Source: Verrucomicrobiia bacterium (GTDB lineage Bacteria; Verrucomicrobiota; Verrucomicrobiia; Limisphaerales; DTLC01). From it: a DNA stretch of 13,348 nt. This document shows, piece after piece, positions 1-8,525 of this stretch (position 1 is the first letter of the stretch; each line of letters begins with the position of its first letter). Where the stretch lies: NCBI GenBank assembly GCA_025061935.1, contig JANWZY010000050.1, forward strand, positions 1 through 13,348, written 5' to 3'. The position numbers were made by a program, and so were the translations under genes. The notes beneath the pieces are model-generated. The model was not told the DNA's origin and did not search any database. It saw nothing but the letters and a program-made list of their open reading frames with translations.

Positions 1-1281
1 GAGGCTGAAGAGATAACCGAACTGGCGCGCAAGATTCGTCCGCATTACCTTGCTAAGTGCGGCGGCACATATTCCAGCGAGTGGTTCTTCAGCAAAATCT
101 TGCACTGTTTGCGCACAGCACCGGAAGTGTTCGACGCTGCGTACACCTGGGTCGAATGCGCCGACTGGATCCCCGCAATGCTCACCGGGACGGAAGCGCC
201 TGACAAACTGACCGTAGGCGTGTGCGCCGCGGGACACAAAGCAATGTACAGTGACGAGTGGGGCGGGTACCCGGACGCAGAATTCCTGTCGAAACTGGAC
301 CCAAAGCTAGGCGCACTCCGGAGCCGGCTCCGGCCCAAGGCCTACACAATAGACCGCGCCGTCGGTCGGCTAACAGAAGCATGGTCGAAACGGACCGGAC
401 TGCCTCCAGGCATCCCGGTAGCCGTGGGTGCATTCGATGCACACCTGGGTGGTGTCGGAGCGGGAATTAAGCCCGGCACACTGGTCAAGATTATAGGTAC
501 AAGCACCTGCGACATGATGGTTTGGCCAGTTGATAAGCCCTTGGCCGACATTCCGGGCCTGTGCGGCATCGTCAATGGGAGCATTCTACCGGGCTACTGG
601 GGGTTGGAAGCAGGCCAGTCCGCCGTGGGCGACATTTTCAATTGGTTCGTCAACTATGTACAGCCCGGGGGCAAAAAGCTCGGGTCACATGAAGAGTTGA
701 CCAAGGCCGCAGCCAAACTCAAACCTGGCGAGAGCGGGCTGCTCGCACTTGATTGGAACAACGGCAACCGCACGATACTGGTCGACCAGCGTTTAACCGG
801 ATTGTTGCTCGGGCAGACTCTATACACCACCCCGCCGGAAATCTACCGCGCATTGATCGAGGCAACTGCGTTCGGCGCGCTGACTATCATTAACCGGTTC
901 GAAGAGTACGGTGTCAAAGTGCAGGACGTGATCAACTGCGGCGGTATCGCGGAAAAAAATCCACTGGTGATGCAGATTTACGCCGATGTAATCGGCCGGC
1001 CGATGAAGGTTTCACGTTCATCGCAGACGTGTGCGCTGGGCGCCGCCATAGCAGGAGCTGTGGTTGCAGGCGTGTACCCGGACTATCCGAGTGCTCAAGC
1101 AGCAATGACTGGGCTTAAGCCACGCATATACGAGCCAGACCCTGCGGCGCACGCCGTGTACCGCGAGTTGTACGCGCTCTATAAAACACTTCACGACGCA
1201 TTCGGCACAAAGGACTGGAACGGGAACCTCCACCACGTAATGAAAAAACTCATCGAGATCCGCAACAAACAGCGCAAATGA
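1..1281 (+). CDS. araB: Ribulokinase, 5'-truncated by the window edge
   Basis: Ribulokinase phosphorylates L-ribulose to L-ribulose 5-phosphate with ATP in the cytoplasm, the second step of bacterial L-arabinose breakdown. The reading frame is open from base 1, so the visible 426 residues lack the start and roughly the first quarter of the protein (the family is about 550-570 residues). Recognisable stretches are GGTYSSEWFFSKILH and AYTWVECADWIPAMLTG near the beginning. The FGGY-kinase catalytic aspartate lies in VGAFDAHLGGVGAG (about residue 146 of the visible part). Further on are the C-terminal FGGY signature region TGLLLGQTLYTTPPEIYRA and the nucleotide-site segment INCGGIAEKNPLVMQIYADV. 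The stop overlaps the start of the GH51 gene (ATGA), which suggests translational coupling. The internal ATG at 100 is not the true start, because strong family similarity continues upstream of it. The neighbouring araD supports ribulokinase over other FGGY kinases. Confidence 0.95.
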   Translation, partial: EAEEITELARKIRPHYLAKCGGTYSSEWFFSKILHCLRTAPEVFDAAYTWVECADWIPAMLTGTEAPDKLTVGVCAAGHKAMYSDEWGGYPDAEFLSKLDPKLGALRSRLRPKAYTIDRAVGRLTEAWSKRTGLPPGIPVAVGAFDAHLGGVGAGIKPGTLVKIIGTSTCDMMVWPVDKPLADIPGLCGIVNGSILPGYWGLEAGQSAVGDIFNWFVNYVQPGGKKLGSHEELTKAAAKLKPGESGLLALDWNNGNRTILVDQRLTGLLLGQTLYTTPPEIYRALIEATAFGALTIINRFEEYGVKVQDVINCGGIAEKNPLVMQIYADVIGRPMKVSRSSQTCALGAAIAGAVVAGVYPDYPSAQAAMTGLKPRIYEPDPAAHAVYRELYALYKTLHDAFGTKDWNGNLHHVMKKLIEIRNKQRK

Positions 1282-2897
1282 AACCGCACAAACGCCACGG
1301 CAGAACTGGTACTGCCGCGCCGGTCCGGCTCAGAAGATTTGCTGGGCTGGTCGCCATGCCCCTCCTTTGTACGGCATTGGTGTGCTCGACAGGCTCGGCG
1401 CCGGCTGCACAACCCACTACTAACACGCTTGTGATCCACGCTGATCGCGGAACCAACACGATCAGCAGGATGATTTACGGTCATTTCGCTGAACATCTGG
1501 GACGATGCATCTATGAGGGCATCTGGGTCGGGCCGGACAGCCCGATCCCGAACACGCGGGGGATAAGAACCGACGTGGTAGCCGCGCTCAAAAAAATCAA
1601 GGTTCCAGTGCTGCGTTGGCCGGGCGGGTGCTTCGCCGACGAATACCATTGGAAAGACGGGATCGGCCCACGCGACACGCGCCCTGCACGCATCAACACG
1701 CACTGGGGCCAAGTAATCGAGAACAACCATTTCGGTACGCACGAGTTCATGGACTTATGCGAGCAGCTAGGCTGCGAGCCGTACATCTGCGGCAATGTAG
1801 GCAGTGGGACACCGCAGGAAATGATGGAATGGATCGAGTACATGACCTGCGGCGCGGAATCGGCGCTGGCTAACCTCCGTCGTCAGAACGGGCGGATCGC
1901 GCCGTGGCGACTCAGATATTTCGGCATAGGCAACGAAAGCTGGGGCTGTGGCGGCAACATGACGCCCGAGTACTACGCCGACCTGTACAAACAGTACGCG
2001 ACGTTCGTGAAGGATTACCGTGGGAACCGGATTTACCGGATCGCATGCGGCGCAAATGATTTCAACTACGAATGGACCGAAGTGCTGATGAAGAAAGCAG
2101 CGCGGCACATGCAAGGCTTGTCACTCCATTACTACACCCGTACCACGATGAGCTGGCCGCCACGCGGCTCAGCGACAAAGTTCGACGAGAAAGAGTGGTT
2201 CGCGGTCATACGCAACGCGCTCAAAATGGACGAACTGGTGACCAAGCACGGTGAAATCATGGATAAGTACGATCCACAAAAGCGCGTCGGCCTTATCGTA
2301 GACGAATGGGGCACATGGTATGAACCCGAGCCGGGCACGAACCCGAGCTTCCTCTATCAGCAAAATACACTCCGCGACGCAATGGTGGCGGGCCTGACAC
2401 TCAACATTTTCAATAAGCATTGCGCCAGGGTTAAAATGGCTAATATCGCACAAATGGTCAACGTGCTGCAGGCAGTCATCCTCACAGACAAAGAGAAAAT
2501 GATTGTTACGCCGACTTACCATGTGTTCGAGATGTACACTGTGCACCATGACGCCACATTGCTCCCTTCGGAGCTGACATGTGAAGACTACACCTATGGC
2601 GATGAGAAGATTCCCGGGCTGAGCGTCTCGGCTTCGCGGGATGGTACCGGCGCGATCCATGTGAGCATTTGTAATTTCAATCCTTCGCGACCGGCGGAAC
2701 TAAGGTGCATCATCAACGGCCCCAAGCCCAAAACTGTGACCGGGCGCGTGCTGACTGCAGATACGATGACGGCACACAACACTTTCGAACAGCCTGAGAA
2801 CGTGAAACCGAGCGCGTTCAATTCAGCACAGGTTACGCCAGACGGATTCGTCGCCACATTGCCGCCCAAGTCTGTTGTCGTGCTTGAACTGAAATAA
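1278..2897 (+). CDS. abfA: Exported GH51 alpha-L-arabinofuranosidase
   Basis: Predicted retaining glycosidase that removes terminal alpha-L-arabinofuranosyl residues from arabinan, arabinoxylan or their oligosaccharides. The 539-residue product has the GH51 landmarks: YGHFAEHLGRCIYEGIWVG near the N-terminus, RWPGGCFADEYHWKDGIGP, the acid/base Glu220 in GIGNESWGCGG, and the probable nucleophile Glu343 in VDEWGTWYEPEPGTNP. The 123-residue spacing suits the clan GH-A fold, and a beta-sandwich domain follows at the C-terminus. The N-terminus has a basic stretch (RLRR at about residues 17-20), a hydrophobic core and an APAAQ cleavage-like site near residue 44, so export to the periplasm or beyond is likely. 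Many characterised GH51 enzymes are cytoplasmic. An internal ATG at 1359 would lose the basic n-region, so the start overlapping the araB stop is preferred. Family assignment is firm; the exact substrate is inferred from the operon. Confidence 0.93.
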   Translation: MKPHKRHGRTGTAAPVRLRRFAGLVAMPLLCTALVCSTGSAPAAQPTTNTLVIHADRGTNTISRMIYGHFAEHLGRCIYEGIWVGPDSPIPNTRGIRTDVVAALKKIKVPVLRWPGGCFADEYHWKDGIGPRDTRPARINTHWGQVIENNHFGTHEFMDLCEQLGCEPYICGNVGSGTPQEMMEWIEYMTCGAESALANLRRQNGRIAPWRLRYFGIGNESWGCGGNMTPEYYADLYKQYATFVKDYRGNRIYRIACGANDFNYEWTEVLMKKAARHMQGLSLHYYTRTTMSWPPRGSATKFDEKEWFAVIRNALKMDELVTKHGEIMDKYDPQKRVGLIVDEWGTWYEPEPGTNPSFLYQQNTLRDAMVAGLTLNIFNKHCARVKMANIAQMVNVLQAVILTDKEKMIVTPTYHVFEMYTVHHDATLLPSELTCEDYTYGDEKIPGLSVSASRDGTGAIHVSICNFNPSRPAELRCIINGPKPKTVTGRVLTADTMTAHNTFEQPENVKPSAFNSAQVTPDGFVATLPPKSVVVLELK

Positions 2898-2918
2898 TCT
2901 CCTTCATCCAGCTTCGCG

Positions 2919-3611
2919 ATGTTAGAGGAACTCAAACAAGCAGTTTGGCGTGCAAACCTCGACCTTGTTGCCAAAGGTTTAGTAATCGAGACCTGGGGAA
3001 ATGCCAGCGGGATAGATCGCCAGCGCGGCCTTGTCGTGATCAAGCCTTCAGGTGTGCCGTACGACGCGATGAAATCCGAGCACATGGTTGTGGTCTCGCT
3101 TGAAGACGGCAGCGTCGTTGAGGGCGCGCTAAAACCAAGCTCGGACACACCGACGCACCTTGAACTATACCGCGCGTTCGCCGCAATTGGTGGTGTCGTG
3201 CACACGCATAGCCTGTACGCAACCGTTTGGGCGCAAGCACGGCGCGAGATCCCGGCACTGGGAACAACACACGCGGACCACTTCTACGGCCCGGTCCCAT
3301 GCACACGGCTGATGAAGCCGCGCGAGATAAAGACCGACTACGAGCTGAACACTGGCCGTGTGATTGTCGAGCGGTTCAGGCGCCTCGATCCAATGTCAGT
3401 GCCGGGTGTGCTTGTGGCCAGTCACGGGCCGTTTACCTGGGGGCCCACAGTTGAGAAAGCGGTCGAAAATGCTGTCGTGCTGGAGCAGGTCGCGCGGCTC
3501 GCGCTCGAAACATTGCGGCTGAACCCGCGCGTTAGGCCAATGCAACGCGCGCTGCTCGACAAGCATTTTTTGCGCAAGCACGGGCCCGGTGCGTACTACG
3601 GCCAAAAATGA
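2919..3611 (+). CDS. araD: L-ribulose-5-phosphate 4-epimerase
   Basis: Cytoplasmic Zn-dependent epimerase that converts L-ribulose 5-phosphate to D-xylulose 5-phosphate, linking arabinose breakdown to the pentose phosphate pathway. The 230-residue length nearly matches E. coli AraD (231). Visible features are the phosphate-binding segments WGNASG and KPSGVPYD, Asp76 in SSDTPTH, the zinc ligands His95 and His97 in GVVHTHS, Asp120 in THADHFYGP, the third zinc histidine His169 in VASHGPF, and the C-terminal AYYGQK. Asp76, His95, His97 and Asp120 fall at the numbers known for the E. coli enzyme, which argues for an intact active enzyme and a correct start. The gene begins 21 nt after the GH51 stop, and its own stop overlaps the GH43 start (ATGA). 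Fuculose-phosphate aldolase relatives share the fold, but the length, residues and araB context favour AraD. Confidence 0.97.
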   Translation: MLEELKQAVWRANLDLVAKGLVIETWGNASGIDRQRGLVVIKPSGVPYDAMKSEHMVVVSLEDGSVVEGALKPSSDTPTHLELYRAFAAIGGVVHTHSLYATVWAQARREIPALGTTHADHFYGPVPCTRLMKPREIKTDYELNTGRVIVERFRRLDPMSVPGVLVASHGPFTWGPTVEKAVENAVVLEQVARLALETLRLNPRVRPMQRALLDKHFLRKHGPGAYYGQK

Positions 3612-4600
3612 AACACGGCATGAAACGTACGGCCCATCCCATACTGCCGCGCGTTCTGGCGCACATCGCCTGTGTATGTGGGCTGAGCCTGGCTGCCATG
3701 GGGCAGCCCGGCAACGATTGGGTTTATCTGTTCTCGTTCTTCCGGGGCAACGGTGAGTCGGGCCTGTATCTGGCATGGAGCACCAACGGCCTGATTTGGA
3801 CAGAATTGGAACCGCCTGGTAAATCCTTCCTCGAACCGGCTGTTGGAGGGAAACTGATGCGGGATCCATGCCTGGCATTGGGCCCGGATGGGATATTCCA
3901 CCTGGTCTGGACGACAAGTTGGGGCAAGCCGCCAGTGTTCGGGTATGCTAGATCACGCGACCTGCTGACATGGTCCGAGCAACGGGCTATTCCGGTGATG
4001 GAGCACGAGCCGGAGGTAGAAAACGTCTGGGCGCCAGAGCTGTTCTATAACACGAACAAACGCGAGTGGATCGTGTTTTGGTCTTCGACCGTTCCCGGGA
4101 AGTTCCCCGAAACGGCTGGTTCGGGGGACAAAAACCACCGGATTTATTGCACAACCACAACAGACTTCGTTAAGTTCAGTCCGTCGCGACTGTTCTACGA
4201 CGGCGGGTTCAACGTAATTGACGCGACACTCCTGGCCGCTCGGAACAAGTTTTACCTGATTGTGAAAGATGAGACGCGCTACCCGCCGAAGAAAAACCTG
4301 CGCATAGCCGTGGGTGACTCGCCCGAGGGCCCGTTTGGGCCGGCCAGCGCACCTATTTCAACCAACACATGGGTCGAGGGGCCATCGGCAATCCAGATTG
4401 GCTCTGAGTACTACATTTTCTTTGACCATTACGTCGAGCCGCGGTATTACGGGGCTGTGAAATCTGCCGATCTGGAGCATTGGCAGGACATATCGCACCA
4501 GGTCAGCTTCCCGCGCGGCGCGCGGCACGGCACAGTTTTGAGAGTTCCTCGGGTGGTAATCGAGCGGATCCTAAAACAAACAACCTCAACAAGTAAGTAA
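3608..4600 (+). CDS. Exported GH43-family (five-bladed propeller) glycosidase
   Basis: Predicted inverting glycoside hydrolase of the GH43 type, probably acting on arabinose- or xylose-containing polysaccharide. A signal peptide is visible: basic residues, the hydrophobic stretch VLAHIACVCGLSLAAMG, then QPGND, with cleavage near residue 32. The mature part shows the repeated pattern of a five-bladed beta-propeller, including LYLAWSTNGLIWTE, YARSRDLLTWSEQ and AVKSADLEHWQDI. Candidates for the three family carboxylates are Asp86 in LMRDPCLA (base), Asp205 in NVIDATLL (pKa modulator) and Glu257 in WVEGPSAI (acid). At 330 residues it is a single catalytic domain with no obvious carbohydrate-binding module. 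The start overlaps the araD stop by 4 nt; an in-frame ATG at 3620 (Met5) is possible. Subfamily and linkage cannot be read from sequence alone; arabinanase, arabinofuranosidase or beta-xylosidase are all possible. Confidence 0.85.
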   Translation: MKHGMKRTAHPILPRVLAHIACVCGLSLAAMGQPGNDWVYLFSFFRGNGESGLYLAWSTNGLIWTELEPPGKSFLEPAVGGKLMRDPCLALGPDGIFHLVWTTSWGKPPVFGYARSRDLLTWSEQRAIPVMEHEPEVENVWAPELFYNTNKREWIVFWSSTVPGKFPETAGSGDKNHRIYCTTTTDFVKFSPSRLFYDGGFNVIDATLLAARNKFYLIVKDETRYPPKKNLRIAVGDSPEGPFGPASAPISTNTWVEGPSAIQIGSEYYIFFDHYVEPRYYGAVKSADLEHWQDISHQVSFPRGARHGTVLRVPRVVIERILKQTTSTSK

Positions 4601-4602
4601 CG

Positions 4603-5748
4603 ATGAGCGCGAAAACGGTTCTGAAGCTTGCGGTAATGGGTGTGCTTTGTGCGTCATGGCTTGCCGGTTGCACCGCGCCACCACCGCGGTCGGCCATGCA
4701 AATCACAAAACAGCCATTTGGCCGAACGCGCGATGGCACGCCTGTTGATCTGTACGTGCTACGCAACTCGAAAGGGATGGAAGCTGGCATTTGTAACTAC
4801 GGCGGGATCGTCGTGTGGCTAAAAGTGCCCGACAAATACGGCCAGCTCGGCGATGTCGTGCTCGGGTACGACCATTTGGACGGCTACTTGACGAACAACC
4901 CGTATTTCGGCTGCTTAATCGGGCGGTACGGGAACCGGATCGCCAACGGGAGGTTCGTCCTCGATGGTGTCACCTATCAGTTAGCCACCAACGACGGCCC
5001 GAATCATTTGCACGGCGGACTGAAAGGGTTCGACAAGGTCGTTTGGACGGCCAAGACCTATCTAACTCCTGACGGGCCGGCTCTCGAGCTGCAGTACTTG
5101 AGCGCAGATGGCGAAGAAGGTTACCCGGGCAATCTATCCGTCAAGGCCGTGTACACGGTTACAGAGGACAACGCGCTGAGGTTGGATTTCACCGCCACAA
5201 CCGATAAACCGACCATATGCAATCTAACGCATCACTCCTATTTCAATCTCGCTGGCAAGGGCGATATCCTCAATCACGTGGTGACCATGCCGGCGAACCG
5301 GTTCACGCCTGTGGATGCCACGTTGATTCCGACGGGCGAGCTACGGCCTGTTGACGGGACCCCGTTCGATTTCCGCAAGCCGACCCCGATCGGCGCACGA
5401 ATCAACCAACCGGACGAACAACTCAAATTCGGCAAGGGCTACGATCATAACTGGGTGTACGACAAACGACCCGGCCAATTGACGTTGCTCGCGCGCGTGC
5501 ATGAACCGACCACCGGCCGAGTAATGGAGGTGTGGTCAACAGAACCGGGCCTCCAGTTCTACACCGGTAATTTCCTCGACGGCTCGATCAAAGGCAAAGG
5601 CGGGTGGGTGTACCAGTTCCGACACGGCTTTTGCATGGAACCGCAGCATTACCCAGACTCGCCCAATAAGCCGCACTTCCCCTCGACTGTGCTGCGGCCG
5701 GGCCAAGTGTACCGGAACACGATCATTTACAAGTTCAGCGTCAAATGA
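4603..5748 (+). CDS. galM: Lipoprotein aldose 1-epimerase (mutarotase)
   Basis: Aldose 1-epimerase interconverts the alpha and beta anomers of free sugars. The 381-residue product starts with a lipoprotein signal peptide ending in lipobox LAGC (Cys23), followed by TAPPP, so it is probably membrane-anchored outside the cytoplasm. The body is a complete GalM: NYGGIVVWLKVPD, IGRYGNRIANGRF, histidines 135 and 137 in GPNHLHGG, His211 in LTHHSYFNLAG, and the catalytic-base candidate Glu346 in CMEPQHYPDSPNKP. It begins 2 nt after the GH43 stop. In this operon it most likely equilibrates arabinose (and perhaps galactose or xylose) released outside the inner membrane before uptake by the adjacent symporter. 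The galM symbol follows the family; true substrate preference is unknown. No Shine-Dalgarno motif precedes the ATG. Confidence 0.93.
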   Translation: MSAKTVLKLAVMGVLCASWLAGCTAPPPRSAMQITKQPFGRTRDGTPVDLYVLRNSKGMEAGICNYGGIVVWLKVPDKYGQLGDVVLGYDHLDGYLTNNPYFGCLIGRYGNRIANGRFVLDGVTYQLATNDGPNHLHGGLKGFDKVVWTAKTYLTPDGPALELQYLSADGEEGYPGNLSVKAVYTVTEDNALRLDFTATTDKPTICNLTHHSYFNLAGKGDILNHVVTMPANRFTPVDATLIPTGELRPVDGTPFDFRKPTPIGARINQPDEQLKFGKGYDHNWVYDKRPGQLTLLARVHEPTTGRVMEVWSTEPGLQFYTGNFLDGSIKGKGGWVYQFRHGFCMEPQHYPDSPNKPHFPSTVLRPGQVYRNTIIYKFSVK

Positions 5749-5825
5749 ACCAACGGACGGCACGCCTGCGCGAATTCCGGGTGTGTTTTTCAAAGCTGTA
5801 ACCTCAACAACGAAACTCCAGAACT

Positions 5826-7520
5826 ATGCAACCGCTTGATTGGGTAATAATCGCACTGTATTTCGCGTTAATCGCGTGGTTGGCGTGGTGGTACGGACGC
5901 CACCAAAAGGACGAAGTGGACTATTTCCTGGCCGGGCGCCACGCCGGCTGGATCGTTATTGGCGCCTCGATCTTCACCTCGAACATAGGCTCCGAGCACA
6001 TCGTGGGGCTGGCCGGACAGGCTTCCGTCACCGGCCTCGCCATGGCGCATTGGGAGCTGCACGCCTGGTGCCTGATCGTCCTGGCAGGATTGTTTGTGCC
6101 CTTCTACTACAAGTCCGCGGTCAAGACCATCCCCGAGTTCCTCGAAAAACGGTTCGGGCCGACCGCGCGGTTCATACTGTCCATCGTATCGCTTGTCGCG
6201 TACGTCTTCACCAAAGTTGCCGTGACGGTCTACGCAGGAGCTGTCGTATTCAAAGCGTTACTGCCCGACACGTTCGGCTCGCCCGAAAACGCGTTTTGGA
6301 TCGGTGCGTTCTCCACCGTGATTATCACCGGTATTTACACCGTCTTCGGCGGCATGCGCGCAATCTTACACACCGCGACGCCCCAGGCAGTGGTCATGAT
6401 TTTCGGTTCATTGGTCCTTACCGTGATCGGACTGTCGAAACTGGGCGGGTGGAGCGAACTAGTAAACACGTGCAAGGCCAACGCTGCCAACTTCACGCTG
6501 TGGCGCCCGGTCACCCTCGAAGACGTGTTCACCCCTGACGCGCTGCCATGGCTGGGCGTCATGATCGCCTCACCTATCATCGGCCTGTGGTACTGGTGCA
6601 CAGACCAATACATTGTGCAGCGCGCGCTCTCGGCTAAAGACCTCGCCACTGCGCGGCGCGGCGCTCTCTTTGGCGGGTTCTTGAAACTCTCACCGGTGCC
6701 GCTGTTTATGATCCCAGGCCTGATTGGGTGGGCGCTGTACCAAAAGGGCATGCTGCCATTACCGGTGAAGCCGGACGGCACGCTCGACGGCGACGCGGTC
6801 TTCGCCACCATGGTGCGCGAATTGTTGCCTGCTGGTCTACGCGGGCTGATTGTCTCCTGCCTGCTCGCAGCACTAATGAGCTCGCTGGCATCGCTGTTCA
6901 ACTCGACCGCGTCACTGTTCACGATCGACATTTACGAAAAACTGCGGCCGGGCAAATCCGGCGAGCACCTGGTGTTCGTCGGCCGCGTGGCTACCGCCTG
7001 CGTGGTCCTCCTTGGTGTCGTGTGGATCCCTGTCATGGCACATGTCTCCCAAGGCGGGCTTTACAGATACTTGCAAAGCGTCCAAGGGTACCTGGCGCCG
7101 TCCATTTTCGCAGTATTCTTCCTCGGGGTCTTCTGGCCGCGACTGAACGCGACCGGAGCGGTCTGGGGCCTTGCAACAGGCTTCGTCTGCGGCATGATCA
7201 AGCTCACGCTGCAAATCTTTTTTGGCAAGGGCGAGGGCAAACTCCACGAACCGGCGATCCTGGCTGCCATAGGCGACTTCAACTTCCTTTACGCCACGGG
7301 CGTACTTTTCCTGCTGAGTGCAATTGCCATGATCGTGGCCTCTTACCTGACGGCGCCACCGCCACCGGAGAAAATTAAGGGGCTTACTTACGGCTCGATC
7401 CACGCAGAAGCCAGGGAAGAAATCAAAAAGAGCTGGGACATTTGGAACAAACTCATGGCGTTGCTGATCCTGGCAGGCGTACTTGGAATGTACCTGTACT
7501 TCAGCTTCTGGCTGAAATAA
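5826..7520 (+). CDS. Na+/sugar symporter, SSS (SGLT-like) family
   Basis: Inner-membrane secondary transporter predicted to import a monosaccharide, likely L-arabinose, with sodium. The 564 residues contain around 13-14 hydrophobic segments, beginning with DWVIIALYFALIAWLAWWYG and ending with LMALLILAGVLGMYLYFSFW. SSS hallmarks are DYFLAGR, ASIFTSNIGSEHIVGLAG, FGGMRAILHTATPQ, WYWCTDQYIVQRALSAKD and LMSSLASLFNSTASLFT. Ser352/Ser353 align with the Na+-site serines of vSGLT. His58 lies where SGLT1 has His83 (vSGLT has Gln69). Lys271 matches the sugar-site lysine, and Gln420 in SVQGYLAPS matches the sugar-site glutamine. These residues favour sugar over proline, pantothenate or acetate. It follows the mutarotase by 77 nt without a clear internal promoter or terminator, so it is probably the last gene of the operon. 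Arabinose as substrate is inferred from neighbours. Confidence 0.92.
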   Translation: MQPLDWVIIALYFALIAWLAWWYGRHQKDEVDYFLAGRHAGWIVIGASIFTSNIGSEHIVGLAGQASVTGLAMAHWELHAWCLIVLAGLFVPFYYKSAVKTIPEFLEKRFGPTARFILSIVSLVAYVFTKVAVTVYAGAVVFKALLPDTFGSPENAFWIGAFSTVIITGIYTVFGGMRAILHTATPQAVVMIFGSLVLTVIGLSKLGGWSELVNTCKANAANFTLWRPVTLEDVFTPDALPWLGVMIASPIIGLWYWCTDQYIVQRALSAKDLATARRGALFGGFLKLSPVPLFMIPGLIGWALYQKGMLPLPVKPDGTLDGDAVFATMVRELLPAGLRGLIVSCLLAALMSSLASLFNSTASLFTIDIYEKLRPGKSGEHLVFVGRVATACVVLLGVVWIPVMAHVSQGGLYRYLQSVQGYLAPSIFAVFFLGVFWPRLNATGAVWGLATGFVCGMIKLTLQIFFGKGEGKLHEPAILAAIGDFNFLYATGVLFLLSAIAMIVASYLTAPPPPEKIKGLTYGSIHAEAREEIKKSWDIWNKLMALLILAGVLGMYLYFSFWLK

Positions 7521-7956
7521 CACACTCCCAAGCCTGGGCGCACCCCCAACCAAGCTGTTATTGGTCCATACGGCCAGCCCGAGCTACGGACCGACGGCGG
7601 GCACGCGTCAGCCAATAGCTGCCGGATCACGGCAGGGTAAGCAAGCGCCTCGAGCTGGCTGGGCAACTGAAGCGGATACAGGCCAATCCGACGCAAGGGA
7701 GAACGGCTTGCCTGGCCCGATTCCGAGCCAGCAAGGGCTTGCCAGGCGACCTTCAGCGTCTTGCAGCAAAAACGTAAAACGGATCGTTAGTTTAGCCACG
7801 CGAAAAACCAAGGACAAGCAGACTGCAAAGTTGCCTGAGCAGGTTTCTAGCACCGCCCGGGACCAGCTAAACGTCTGAGCCAGATCGAATCCCAAATGAA
7901 ATCCCAAATATGAAACCACCGTTGCTCGCACCAAAACCCAGGAGCCTCGCATGAAG

Positions 7957-8093
7957 GTGCCCGGGTTTACAGAGCATGCCTGCACAGACCAGCAAAACCG
8001 TTCCACACGGCTTCAACGCCCGCAAGCCAAGCCGTTGAAATTGCCTGCCGCTGAAGGCGACTTTCTCACCCGGTTCAAACGAGGTTCTGTGCA
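7957..8093 (+). repeat. Degenerate copy of hairpin-rich dispersed repeat
   Basis: This stretch aligns with the reverse complement of the element at 10217-10350. By hand, the core 7994-8059 matches 53 of 66 alignment columns, with three single-base gaps, against 10308 down to 10246. It includes an exact 15-mer, CCAAGCCGTTGAAAT, at 8027-8041. Weaker similarity continues on both sides, with CCGG-rich ends near 7961 and 8069. The perfect hairpins of the other copy are broken here, so this looks like an old, decayed member of the family. The two copies lie in opposite orientation on either side of the PEP-CTERM gene. Confidence 0.75.
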
Positions 8094-8471
8094 AGGGCAT
8101 AAAAAGCCTTCCAACTCGTGCGAGCCTAAATAAAGTCTCGCACCTTGTGTTAACGACTCGCCATTGCACTGCGCCGTCGTTGTTTTCTCGCCATTCACCA
8201 AACCGCTACCGTATTTACCCATGCCAACGCGCGAACGCTTGCAACAAATCCCGGGCTGGAAAAACCAATTAAGCTCCAAAGCCGCCCGACCGCCACTCCA
8301 CAATTGAGCGCATCCATTTTCCGGCCTAGCCTAATCTTCAGTGTGCGCGGATAATACCTTGAAAATCAGTAGGTTATGTGCAAAGACCGGCATTGAGTTT
8401 GTTGCGCTTTTCCAACTCGCCCACCCAAGCGAGCACGCGCTTTCCACGCTTGCGTTTAATGCTCGTGTAAC

Positions 8472-8525
8472 GAAAAGGCAAAAATAAAAAAAATTCTTGA
8501 CAACTAACCGAAATTTCGCTAAAAA
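8472..8525 (+). promoter_or_regulatory. Sigma70-type promoter with A-rich upstream element
   Basis: A perfect -35 hexamer TTGACA lies at 8497-8502. After a 17-nt spacer, TAAAAA at 8520-8525 matches four of six positions of the -10 consensus. Runs of A at 8474-8493 resemble an UP element. Transcription would start near 8532, leaving a leader of about 45 nt before the ATG at 8579. The site suits expression of the PEP-CTERM gene alone. The call rests on sequence only, and the -10 match is moderate. Confidence 0.6.

Noticed and set aside
1191..1742. A 183-codon minus-strand frame across the araB/GH51 junction.
   Set aside because: It is a shadow of two well-supported plus-strand genes, a common effect in this GC-rich coding DNA.
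7713..7746. Inverted GCCTGGC and GCCAGGC with a spacer of about 20 nt.
   Set aside because: The stem is short, the loop is long, there is no T-run after it, and GC-rich words of this type recur by chance here.
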